Shown in pieces: positions 1-8,281 of a stretch of DNA of 64,000 nt. The notes under the pieces were generated by a model. That model saw only the letters and a list, made by a program, of their open reading frames with translations. It did not search any database and had not been told where the DNA came from. Positions within the stretch are counted from its first letter, which is position 1, and every line of letters begins with the position of its first letter. The position numbers were made by a program, and so were the translations under genes. Source of the stretch: Cyanobacteria bacterium FACHB-63 (GTDB taxonomy: Bacteria > Cyanobacteriota > Cyanobacteriia > Leptolyngbyales > Leptolyngbyaceae); assembly GCA_014695255.1 (NCBI GenBank), contig JACJNX010000018.1:1-64000 (forward strand). Reading direction: 5' to 3'.

Positions 1-134
1 GTGCGATCGTTCTTGCTCGTTCTCAGAAGCAGCAATAAATCAATGAAATAAATCAACGCAGCTACAGCATGAAGACACGAATGCTACAGCTCACTCTCAT
101 TTGTGAAAAAGCAGCCAATTGAAAGAGACTACAC

Positions 135-278
135 CTACACCAGTGATGTCTGGATATACAGCATCATGAATAGCACTAGGGTAATCAGACTAACAGCGAA
201 GATCAGCAAGCTTCCCCAACCTACTGAATCAGAGCTGAGCTTTTGCATAAAAGCTGTGAAACGACCAAGCATTCTCAT
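135..278 (-). CDS. Small single-pass membrane protein, PsbH-like
   Basis: This 47-residue frame starts with ATG about six bases after a strong GGAGG ribosome binding site. It has a short charged N-terminus, then the motif SVGWGSLL and one long hydrophobic helix at about residues 22-43, ending in YIQTSLV. The layout (amphipathic N-terminus, GWG turn, single helix, short polar tail) resembles the photosystem II subunit PsbH, whose family has a GWGT motif before its helix. The resemblance is by eye only and the protein is shorter than ordinary PsbH, so a paralogue or an unrelated small membrane protein is equally possible. It lies in the native flank left of the Tn7-like element. Confidence 0.4.
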   Translation of the reverse strand: MRMLGRFTAFMQKLSSDSVGWGSLLIFAVSLITLVLFMMLYIQTSLV

Positions 279-384
279 CTGAGCCTCCTCGATCCATCAA
301 GCGAATCTATTTTTGATGTCGCTCAATCTTAGTAAAGAGAAGCTCATCAATTCCTTACGCTTTGGGCTAACTTCTAACAGGGAC

Positions 385-537
385 TTAGAAGCTACTGACT
401 AAGATGACGAATGTGAACAAACAGAGTAGTCCGACTAACACTGCAGCGATCGTTGCATAAGGAGCACGATTGATTTAGTCTAGATACTGATTGGCTTTCT
501 GATCGTTTTCTTCAGGAAGCCAGTTTATAGGTTTCAT
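385..537 (-). pseudogene. Small membrane protein gene with an internal stop
   Basis: A frame opens with ATG after GAGAGG and encodes MKPINWLPEEND..., then meets TAA at 475-477. The same frame continues as a 29-residue stretch with a clear transmembrane helix (residues about 28-48 of the joined product), ending SSF-stop. The good ribosome binding site and the coherent reading on both sides of the stop suggest a former 50-residue membrane protein broken by one nonsense mutation. The layout recalls small stress-type cyanobacterial membrane proteins, but no family is assigned. The downstream half has no obvious start of its own. Confidence 0.3.
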
Positions 538-637
538 CGGATTTACCTCTCAACTTGAACTTACATGAATGTGCTATTGTGCTGTACTTAACTGTACAAA
601 ATTTTCTGCTCTAGCTTATACAATTAGGAGAATCTTG

Positions 638-712
638 ATGCTTGTTCTCAAAAATTTACCAGATACAGTCAGGCAATCTGCGAAAACCAAGCTCGTCTCT
701 GATTGCTGTTAA
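638..712 (+). CDS. Very short frame, possible antitoxin N-terminus remnant
   Basis: ATG lies eight bases after AGGAG and follows a plausible -10 (TATACA, near 619). The 24-residue product, beginning MLVLKNLPDTVRQ, looks like the first strand and helix of a ribbon-helix-helix antitoxin of FitA/VapB type, but it stops before the second helix. It may be a decayed antitoxin or a chance frame. Confidence 0.2.
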   Translation: MLVLKNLPDTVRQSAKTKLVSDCC

Positions 713-789
713 GATTATCTGTGATTGTAAGAAATTGTTGAGAAGTAACACTCTTCTATCTTCGCAATTAACTTAAATGGTACTTTCGT

Positions 790-1056
790 CTACTCATAAA
801 AATACTCCTGGAAAGCAAGCAGGTGTTCTGTTCTACTCGCTTCCCAAAGAGCATAATGTGACCATGCTAAATTGTTGGGTCTTTTTACAAACTGTAGGCA
901 ATGTGCAACTTTAAGCTTGGCGGTTGAAACCGCAGCTAGACAAACAAAGTGCACCTGCGTGGACTCACAGCCCTTCTTCCAGATCAGTCCATGCAGCGAT
1001 TGTGTTTCTTGTCTAGCCGCGAATTCATTACGCTGGGGCACAAAAAAGTTGCACAT
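790..1056 (-). CDS. Hypothetical 88-residue protein
   Basis: An open frame of 88 codons lies just outside the left end of the transposon. It has several Cys, His and Trp residues and no membrane helix or signal peptide. No family is recognised. There is no convincing ribosome binding site and the first codon overlaps a TnsB-site-like string (AAAAAAGTTGCACAT), so this may be a chance frame in old mobile-element debris rather than a gene. Confidence 0.2.
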   Translation of the reverse strand: MCNFFVPQRNEFAARQETQSLHGLIWKKGCESTQVHFVCLAAVSTAKLKVAHCLQFVKRPNNLAWSHYALWEASRTEHLLAFQEYFYE

Positions 1057-1093
1057 CAGCTAACTGTTCATCCGTTTTATCACTCCATACTAA

Positions 1094-1232
1094 TGTAAGC
1101 TGAAAATAAAGTTATACACTCAAGTACTCCAGAAGTCCCATATCTACGTTCATTCTTCTGATTCGTTAGAAATTAAAGTTGTACACCATTTTAGATTAGT
1201 GATAAAACTTACTGAAAATAAAGTTGTACACT
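1094..1232. repeat. Transposon left end with three TnsB-type sites
   Basis: Three copies of a roughly 20-bp site reading (T)GAAAATAAAGTTGTACACT lie at 1101-1120, 1170-1187 (AAATTAAAGTTGTACACC) and 1213-1232. The first follows the terminal TGT at 1094. Spacing is irregular (about 70 and 43 bp), as in the left end of Tn7. The sites are inverted relative to those at 26716-26795. Confidence 0.9.
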
Positions 1233-1330
1233 ACTGTCCCCTATTATGAGCCTGAAGATGGGTGAGAATTGAATAGCGAAGTTCAGGAAGGTAACAGCGA
1301 ACCTATATTTAAGAGCACATCAAGTTATCT

Positions 1331-4290
1331 GTGATCAACGCCTTGCGGCATCAAAGGTCTCCTCACGTTGCGAAGCGACACACCGGACAAACATCTTGAT
1401 CGTGATCAACGCCTTGCGGCATCAAAGGTCTGCTCACTCAAGCACCTGTCCCATGAATTTCTCGTTCCGAATGTGATCAACGCCTTGCGGCATCAAAGGT
1501 CTGCTCACTCACGATGTCCTGTGCGATCGCGCTCAGCATCACCAGTGATCAACGCCTTGCGGCATCAAAGGTCTGCTCACACTAGATCACCCTAAAACTA
1601 GAGGGTCTGGTAAGGTGATCAACGCCTTGCGGCATCAAAGGTCTGCTCACGTAAGGATATCAGTGGCTTCGTACTCGTTACCGTCGTGATCAACGCCTTG
1701 CGGCATCAAAGGTCTGCTCACCTAACTGAATCGGGCGATCCGGTTGGTAGCGTTCGTGATCAACGCCTTGCGGCATCAAAGGTCTGCTCACTGAAGACTT
1801 GTACCGAAATTGTGTTGAATTTCACATGTGATCAACGCCTTGCGGCATCAAAGGTCTGCTCACACCTGACTATAAGATCCGGATGATGTCCTGCCATGAG
1901 GTGATCAACGCCTTGCGGCATCAAAGGTCTGCTCACTTTCATTTGCATGATTTCATTGTGCGACTGCATGTGTGATCAACGCCTTGCGGCATCAAAGGTC
2001 TGCTCACGACAGTTCCCGATACTTTAGCGATTCATGCGGCCAGTGATCAACGCCTTGCGGCATCAAAGGTCTGCTCACTAGTGCCCTTCCAATTGTCAGC
2101 ACCTATAACCTTTTCGTGATCAACGCCTTGCGGCATCAAAGGTCTGCTCACTGTTGAAGATTTGCGTCAATCCGGAGTAGCCGTTGTGATCAACGCCTTG
2201 CGGCATCAAAGGTCTGCTCACAAACACTGAGAAAGCCCATTAAGGCTAGACGAAGCTAGTGATCAACGCCTTGCGGCATCAAAGGTCTGCTCACACTCGC
2301 TTGTCGGCACCCCAACATCCAGCCCGGAACTGTGATCAACGCCTTGCGGCATCAAAGGTCTGCTCACGCGATGGATACCTCATGACTGAACCCTTAGACC
2401 AGTGATCAACGCCTTGCGGCATCAAAGGTCTGCTCACATCAAGCATTAGGGGGAGAATTAGCGATCGGACGGTGATCAACGCCTTGCGGCATCAAAGGTC
2501 TGCTCACTTGAGCGCGATCGTAGACTGCAATTCCAGCGAACAGTGATCAACGCCTTGCGGCATCAAAGGTCTGCTCACAAGGTCATCTGGGCGCGGCAAC
2601 ACAAGTCGCTTACGTGATCAACGCCTTGCGGCATCAAAGGTCTGCTCACATCAAACGAATTCTCAATCCTCGACATCTCTTATGTGATCAACGCCTTGCG
2701 GCATCAAAGGTCTGCTCACCTTTGTCCTCAAGTTAGTGCCGTCAAGATTGGCTACGTGATCAACGCCTTGCGGCATCAAAGGTCTGCTCACTAAAATTCT
2801 CAGTCCGTACAAACGGAATCATTACCCGTGATCAACGCCTTACGGCATCAAAGGTCTGCTCACTTGATGCTTGATTCTGAAAGCCTTCCTGATTCTGTCC
2901 GTGATCAACGTCTTGCGGCATCAAAGGTCTGCTCACGTATCCGGCTGATGGAATTATCAGCTACAACACCAGTGATCAACGCCTTGCGGCATCAAAGGTC
3001 TGCTCACATGAAAATCCTTCGATCGTCCCTCAAGATTTCAGGTGTGATCAACGCCTTGCGGCATCAAAGGTCTGCTCACTTTTGTGAGATGTGGTAAATT
3101 TCGGTCACTGTGTGTGATCAACGCCTTGCGGCATCAAAGGTCTGCTCACGGATGAAACGCATTCCAGATAACGCCAGTATTATGTGATCAACGCCTTGCG
3201 GCATCAAAGGTCTGCTCACCTTATCTAGCAAGCATTCTCTAGCTTTTCCCTAAGTGATCAACGCCTTGCGGCATCAAAGGTCTGCTCACGGTTGTCCCGG
3301 TGGCGGGGTGATCTGCGCTAGATGTGATCAACGCCTTGCGGCATCAAAGGTCTGCTCACCCCTTGGGAGTATGCCCTGGCACAATACCAAAACAGTGATC
3401 AACGCCTTGCGGCATCAAAGGTCTGCTCACCCGGATAGATTAAACAATGAAGTTCGTTTTATTAAGTGATCAACGCCTTGCGGCATCAAAGGTCTGCTCA
3501 CGACGTGGTACACCGCGTTTTCTACTCAGGGATTCAAGGTGATCAACGCCTTGCGGCATCAAAGGTCTGCTCACCCTGGAAAAGAACAGCGCTCACAACT
3601 TGGTAGCTAGAGTGATCAACGCCTTGCGGCATCAAAGGTCTGCTCACCGTAAATTTCTCGCAAGATTCACAGCTTTACTACGGTGATCAACGCCTTGCGG
3701 CATCAAAGGTCTGCTCACGATCACCGTTCGGGCGTTCAACTTCCCGATCACCTTCGTGATCAACGCCTTGCGGCATCAAAGGTCTGCTCACGGCTTTGTG
3801 GCGAGGATGGATCGGTTTTTTGTGTCCGTGATCAACGCCTTGCGGCATCAAAGGTCTGCTCACATCAACCCCGAACAGAAACTAACCGCAGCGATCGGTG
3901 AGTGATCAACGCCTTGCGGCATCAAAGGTCTGCTCACCCCCTCCCAGCAGCGAGGAAAGCTGAGCTTTAGAGTGATCAACGCCTTGCGGCATCAAAGGTC
4001 TGCTCACGACTCAGCCACGATGTACCAATCGTTAGCGGGGGAGTGATCAACGCCTTGCGGCATCAAAGGTCTGCTCACGTCACTAGAGGGGTAGCTTTCA
4101 ATGTCAATGATTGGTGATCAACGCCTTGCGGCATCAAAGGTCTGCTCACTGACGGTTTGCGATGTCTACGGAATGACCGCAATGTGATCAACGCCTTGCG
4201 GCATCAAAGGTCTGCTCACTACTGATTATATTGTTACCGTTTCTTGTGCAAACTGTGATCAACGCCTTGCGGCATCAAAGGTCTGCTCAC
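1331..4290 (-). CRISPR. CRISPR array, 42 repeats of 36 bp, 41 spacers
   Basis: On the + strand the repeat starts GTGATCAACGCCTTGCGGC and ends with ATCAAAGGTCTGCTCAC. Repeat-to-repeat distance is 70-74 bp, giving spacers of 34-38 nt. The first + strand repeat (1331) has a substitution near its end (CTCCTCAC for CTGCTCAC). Two internal repeats, at 2828 and 2901, carry single changes. A degenerate repeat at 1331 and the cas genes with an AT-rich leader beyond 4290 indicate transcription on the minus strand, from cas2 through the array. In that direction the repeat ends GGCGTTGATCAC and folds a short stem GCC/GGC closed by the GNRA loop GCAA. The high repeat fidelity argues for recent activity. 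The far end of the array is about 100 bp from the innermost left-end TnsB site. Confidence 0.98.
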
Positions 4291-4551
4291 AGCGGTTGTC
4301 AAAACTCTTATCTGACAGCCTATCAGACACACTTTTGCAAGCTTCATGTTCCACATTTTGAGAAATCGAGTTGAACTTCCAATTTGTGGCTCAATCGTCA
4401 TGCAGCAATATCCATGATTTCCATACTATGTCTAGATTTGAGCAATTTTGCAAGGATCATACACAATGTAGAAAACGCTCAGTTCGGCTCAAGCTGGGAC
4501 ATTCAGCTACGACACAAATAATGTCACCTGTCACGTACAGCGATCGTTGTA
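4291..4551 (-). promoter_or_regulatory. CRISPR leader region
   Basis: About 260 bp between the cas2 stop and the leader-proximal repeat. No gene is evident here on the minus strand. The position next to cas1/cas2 and the perfect repeats at this side mark it as the leader, where new spacers would be inserted. An array promoter is expected here but none was confidently picked out. Confidence 0.6.
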
Positions 4552-4845
4552 TCAAATCATCCGAAATCCTGAAGCATCATCGATCCAGGTATTTGGACGA
4601 TTACACATTTGTACTCGCTCTACACAGCGATGGCACATTCCGGCTAAGAGCAGCTTATCCTCCTGCGTCAAAATCTGCTCCAACTCCCAGCGTAACTTTT
4701 CGCGATCGCGCTGACTCAGCCAGCATCGAAAAATCGAATACTGCACACTCTCACCATAACCCTGGAGAAGCTTGTACGCCTTCCGCCAGCGCTTTGGATC
4801 ACGAATGTCATAACACACCAAATACCAATTCTTTGCCTGTCCCAT
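4552..4845 (-). CDS. cas2: CRISPR adaptation endoribonuclease-fold protein Cas2
   Basis: This 97-residue protein has the Cas2 signature: a first strand WYLVCYDI with the conserved Asp, then a ferredoxin-like fold with SVQYSIFRCWLS in the second strand region. Cas2 dimers bridge two Cas1 dimers in the spacer-integration complex. The gene starts nine bases after the cas4-cas1 stop and is the last cas gene before the leader, as usual for adaptation modules. Length is typical. The C-terminal tail (WIDDASGFRMI) is not diagnostic. Confidence 0.95.
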   Translation of the reverse strand: MGQAKNWYLVCYDIRDPKRWRKAYKLLQGYGESVQYSIFRCWLSQRDREKLRWELEQILTQEDKLLLAGMCHRCVERVQMCNRPNTWIDDASGFRMI

Positions 4846-4854
4846 TCATCCTCC

Positions 4855-6519
4855 TCAGCGCAAAATCAACTGCCCAAACAATCCGCCCTCACCACACCAC
4901 TCTTTTTCCAACAGCCGCACCTCTAATTCCAGCAACCGCCGGTACGTCAACGAATACCCTGTTACTGGATGCTTCCAAGTCTCCTCCTTGCGCCGTTCAT
5001 AGAGAGTGACAAACTTTCGCCGACCCGCATCGCTCAACCAAACTTGCTGTCCTCGGACTTCAAAATCTTCCCGGATATCCCACTGTCCTCGATTCACTGA
5101 TCCCACGATCGGCAAATCCACTAGCGGCACTCGAAAAATCTCTATCAAATCCAATGCCAGGGGTGGAGCTTGGGTTCGAGGTTGGTGATAAAACCCCAAA
5201 GCAGGCTCCAATCCGACTGTCAGGATTGCATTCATCACATCCTTCAGCAGCAAGGCATAGCCGAAACCCAATAAGGCATTAAAGCGGTCTTTCGGTGGGC
5301 GACGATTGCGATGATCAAACTGCAACTCAGGCGGCGTTGAGTCGGAAAGCAATTGAGGAAGTGCGCCAAAATAAAGCGCTGCGAGATTGCCCTCAAGTCC
5401 CAACAGAGAGTCTAAAGCAGTAACCTTTGGGACTTGTTTTAAGACCGCCTTCATTTGTGCGATCGTACTCTTCAACTCTTGCGGCACTTCCTCCTTCCCT
5501 CGTTGTCCCCGCATCAAAAACTTCCGTTGCCCCTGTCCCCGACAAATCACCAACTGCTTTGCCAACTTCAAACACTGCTCTGGATCACTCAACGCTTCAT
5601 ATTGTCGGATTCGACGCTGAATACTGCCCTGCCGCGAGTCAAAGCTTCCCAAATATCGTCCGCCCCCAGAAACCAAATGTACGCCAATTCCTTGTTCCGC
5701 ACAGAAATACAATGCCTGTGTTGAAATCTGAGAGAAACTATGGAGAACGACTTGAGCAATTTGGCGAGCGGGGATTTTCTCGACGGGCTGATTCTTCCGA
5801 GTGATTTTGAGTTGCTCACCTGTTCTTCCAACATTGGTTCCTGGCTCTAAAACATGCAGGATTTGTCGATCGTCGTCCTCTGGAAACAATCGAATCGGTT
5901 GCCAAGCGCGATCGTGCGCCAGTCGCGCCTCCTCTGGTAAACACACAGGAGCCAACGAACACGCAGCACACAGTCGCTCGTTTTCCGTAATGGGCGGACG
6001 ATGAGTAGAAACTCTCAGCCAGCGCGCTTGCTCGATCGCTCGGCGAACGTCGGCGCGTCCGGCATCATCGACTGGAATTTTGACCACCACATTATCGGCG
6101 TGATAGCGAATTCGCCCTTCTTGAATGGGAGTTCCCAACGCGGCTTCGATCAGACACGCATAGGCGAGAATTTGAATACGATCGCTCTCCCAAGCCTGCG
6201 CTTGTTTCTGTGCATCCCGATGCGCTCTTCCTCGTTTATGCTCATAGGGAATCGTCTGCCCATCCCGTGTTCTCAAAGCATCGACTCGTCCCCGCAATCC
6301 CAGTTCTGCACTTTCAAGAAAGAGTTCTTCCCAGTCCTCATCTTCTTGGGCTTCGAGTTCTACATGCAATCGTCGTCCTGCAAACACCGCAGCATCTTGA
6401 GTATAGAGTTGCTCAACTTCTTCGAGATAAAACAGACGCGGACAGTATGCCATCGCGTGAAGTGCAGACACACGAATTGTCCCCTGCTCTGTTGCAGGAG
6501 TGTCCAATGTGATAGTCAT
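4855..6519 (-). CDS. cas4-cas1: Cas4-Cas1 fusion integrase
   Basis: This 554-residue protein joins two adaptation enzymes. Residues about 10-205 are Cas4: an N-terminal Cys (YCPRLFYLEE), the nuclease motif YEHKRGR, and a distal Cys cluster (CAACSLAPVC) for an iron-sulphur centre. Residues about 215-554 are Cas1, beginning HVLEPGTNVGR, with the metal ligands in LEGNLAALYFG (Glu), the His of GFYHQPRTQ and the acidic pair in ALDLIEIFR. Cas4 selects and trims prespacers next to a PAM; Cas1 integrates them. Such fusions are characteristic of MYXAN-type and I-G systems. All visible active-site residues are present. A repeat-like hairpin lies in the 174-bp gap ahead of the gene, and no clear Shine-Dalgarno was seen. 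Confidence 0.95.
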   Translation of the reverse strand: MTITLDTPATEQGTIRVSALHAMAYCPRLFYLEEVEQLYTQDAAVFAGRRLHVELEAQEDEDWEELFLESAELGLRGRVDALRTRDGQTIPYEHKRGRAHRDAQKQAQAWESDRIQILAYACLIEAALGTPIQEGRIRYHADNVVVKIPVDDAGRADVRRAIEQARWLRVSTHRPPITENERLCAACSLAPVCLPEEARLAHDRAWQPIRLFPEDDDRQILHVLEPGTNVGRTGEQLKITRKNQPVEKIPARQIAQVVLHSFSQISTQALYFCAEQGIGVHLVSGGGRYLGSFDSRQGSIQRRIRQYEALSDPEQCLKLAKQLVICRGQGQRKFLMRGQRGKEEVPQELKSTIAQMKAVLKQVPKVTALDSLLGLEGNLAALYFGALPQLLSDSTPPELQFDHRNRRPPKDRFNALLGFGYALLLKDVMNAILTVGLEPALGFYHQPRTQAPPLALDLIEIFRVPLVDLPIVGSVNRGQWDIREDFEVRGQQVWLSDAGRRKFVTLYERRKEETWKHPVTGYSLTYRRLLELEVRLLEKEWCGEGGLFGQLILR

Positions 6520-6644
6520 AGGAAATCGTAGAATAGTTTGTTAGTCCGATCGCGCACCCGTTTGCTGGTAGTAAGCCCAGGTGCGATCGCGAATGTTTTC
6601 ACAGAAAGTACGGTATTTTTCTCTCGCAATACAGTCGTACTTCA

Positions 6645-6679
6645 GTGATCTTTGCTCAACGCCGGACGGCAATCAGAGG
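6645..6679 (-). promoter_or_regulatory. CRISPR-repeat-like hairpin ahead of cas4-cas1
   Basis: In mRNA sense this reads CCTCTGAT then TGCCGTCCGGCGTTGAG, with GATCAC six bases further on. The core stem GCC/GGC and the flank CGTTGA match the array repeat, with a GTCC loop and a short insertion before GATCAC. It lies in the only sizeable gap between cas5 and cas4-cas1. Confidence 0.5.
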
Positions 6680-6693
6680 AACGGCAACGCTTC

Positions 6694-7326
6694 TTAGTTC
6701 GCTTGAATCTCTGTCCAAGCGTGATTGAGAGAGTGTTGAGAATTAGAGGGCGCTTGTAAAGAATAGCGATACCACCTAGTTCCACGAGAACCAATGTGAT
6801 CAACCCAGTAGGGTAGGGTGAGCAATCCATCCTCATCTCGGATTAACCATTGCATCATCGGCATGGACTCGATTGAATCAAGAATTGTGACTGAATTAAT
6901 TAAGTCTCGGCTTTCTCCTAAACACAATCCACCAAAGCGATCGATCTGTTCAGGTTGCTCAAATGCCTGCTGCAATCGATCTCTCAGAGTCGGTTGTTGA
7001 GTCTCTTTTTCTGAATTGATCCACACTATCAAATCAACATTGGTAAGTAGTTCTTGATAGTCAGGACGTGCATTACTTGGATCACTAATCTCTTTCTTCT
7101 TGAATCGCCGAAAGGTGCGAATCAACGTGGATTTTTCGGGCTTGGAGAGGAGTGCGATCGCAATTTGTGTTCCACAATGCTTGTAACGATCCATCTCGCC
7201 TACCATCGAGAGCAACATTCCGTAAACTGTTGCAGGAGGAGGAACCGGATAGGTTTCGGCGTACTCACGGGCGCGAGATTGTCGAAAACAAGCGATCGGA
7301 ACTTCAATCCGGAGTGTAATGCTCAT
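6694..7326 (-). CDS. cas5: Cascade subunit Cas5 (DevS/Cmx5 type)
   Basis: This 210-residue protein opens with the Cas5 N-terminal strand, MSITLRIEVPIACFRQSRARE, followed by the hallmark VPPPATVYGMLLSMVGE helix. Cas5 caps the 5' handle of the crRNA in the Cascade complex. The ATG overlaps the cas7 stop by four bases (ATGA), so the two are translationally coupled. Length fits the DevS family (MYXAN subtype). The C-terminal part is variable in this family and cannot be judged by eye. Confidence 0.9.
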   Translation of the reverse strand: MSITLRIEVPIACFRQSRAREYAETYPVPPPATVYGMLLSMVGEMDRYKHCGTQIAIALLSKPEKSTLIRTFRRFKKKEISDPSNARPDYQELLTNVDLIVWINSEKETQQPTLRDRLQQAFEQPEQIDRFGGLCLGESRDLINSVTILDSIESMPMMQWLIRDEDGLLTLPYWVDHIGSRGTRWYRYSLQAPSNSQHSLNHAWTEIQAN

Positions 7327-8216
7327 GATGTAATTCCTAAATCCATAGCAATCTTCTGCTTTAGGGCTTCCACGGCTGCTTTAATGCCTCCTTCGACCGT
7401 GGCTCCGAGGTTTCTGAGTTCATCGCCTGTTGGAGATTGTGCGATTGCGCCTGCAACCCAAAGCTCTTTCGGATCAATATCTCCAAACTTTACTTTCTCA
7501 ATCAAACTATGGGCTGAAATAACTTCAGGTTCAGTTTGCTCGAAGCAATATAGCAAGCGGGGCGAAAAATCATGTGTCCAGCGCAGGACAATGCTCATAG
7601 GCGAGAAGTCGTACAAGAATCGGGAGTGATTTCCAGCGACTTCACCTAATGAGATCAGCCCATCTAATACAGCAAAAAGGCGAGATGCTTTCTTTAGGCG
7701 ATTCGGAGTCAGTGCAAATCCATACTGGTATTGCGTTGCATGAACTTCTGTTCCATAGAGCGAAGTTCTTCCCTTCTGACCACTCAATGCGTTAAACGTA
7801 ATATCGCCTGCAAATGGAGTCAGCGAAACTGCGCGAGTTACTTCTAATACGCCGCGCTTTGCTGTAGTGGTTCCCTTTGCCTTTTTTCCTTTGGGTTGAT
7901 CGCTTGCTTCCTCTTTCGCACCCTCTGCCTTCATGAAGCCCAATACATCATCATCAATGAACTGCTCATCATCAAAGGTTGATTGCCAAACATTGTCGTT
8001 TTTGTCATCGCTCCACTGGCGATTCACGGCATCGTCTCCAGTAGTTTGCCAGTAGTACCGCAACGCCCATCGAATTGCTTCAGCAGAAACCGTGGTGTGA
8101 ACTTCACCCTTCCATAGAAGCTTTTGCAGCGTTGTAATGTTCCCTTCATTCTCGCCGCGATTATTTGCCGCAGTCCCATAGCTCGTCAATACATTGCCAA
8201 ATAGATGAAAAGTCAT
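7323..8216 (-). CDS. cas7: Cascade backbone subunit Cas7 (DevR family)
   Basis: The 297-residue product begins MTFHLFGNVLTSYGTAANN and has the DevR-type block NRGENEGNITTLQKLLWKG followed by TVSAEAIRWALR. It is the RNA-binding subunit that polymerises along the crRNA spacer. An upstream in-frame ATG at 8261 is open, but the start at 8216 is preferred because homologues begin here and AGGA lies nine bases upstream. An Asp/Glu/Lys-rich low-complexity loop lies at about residues 95-140. A repeat-like hairpin (8248-8267) lies between cas8 and this gene. DevR proteins are described as autoregulators of the Myxococcus dev operon. Confidence 0.94.
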   Translation of the reverse strand: MTFHLFGNVLTSYGTAANNRGENEGNITTLQKLLWKGEVHTTVSAEAIRWALRYYWQTTGDDAVNRQWSDDKNDNVWQSTFDDEQFIDDDVLGFMKAEGAKEEASDQPKGKKAKGTTTAKRGVLEVTRAVSLTPFAGDITFNALSGQKGRTSLYGTEVHATQYQYGFALTPNRLKKASRLFAVLDGLISLGEVAGNHSRFLYDFSPMSIVLRWTHDFSPRLLYCFEQTEPEVISAHSLIEKVKFGDIDPKELWVAGAIAQSPTGDELRNLGATVEGGIKAAVEALKQKIAMDLGITS

Positions 8217-8247
8217 TCGTAAACATCCTAAATGTGAGATGGGTTTA

Positions 8248-8267
8248 GCACCTTGCGGCATCAGAGG
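8248..8267 (-). promoter_or_regulatory. CRISPR-repeat-like hairpin ahead of cas7
   Basis: The + strand string GCACCTTGCGGCATCAGAGG is identical to the one at 12893-12912 and shares its core with the array repeat. In mRNA sense it can fold GCC-GCAA-GGT (one G-U pair) with the same GNRA loop as the array repeat. It sits 31 bases before the chosen cas7 start, just upstream of its ribosome binding site. Confidence 0.6.
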
Positions 8268-8281
8268 AGATGAATTTTTAG

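Noticed and set aside
900-1058. TnsB-site-like strings ATGTGCAACTTTAAG and AAAAAAGTTGCACAT outside the left end
   Set aside because: They differ from the seven real sites, lie in opposite orientations, and have no TGT terminus or duplication. At most debris of an older element.
1368-3901. Open frames inside the CRISPR array
   Set aside because: They are repeated translations of the CRISPR repeat with spacers between; no start signals.
4371-5009. 212-codon plus-strand frame over cas2 and cas4-cas1
   Set aside because: It is antisense to two clear cas genes and has no family features.
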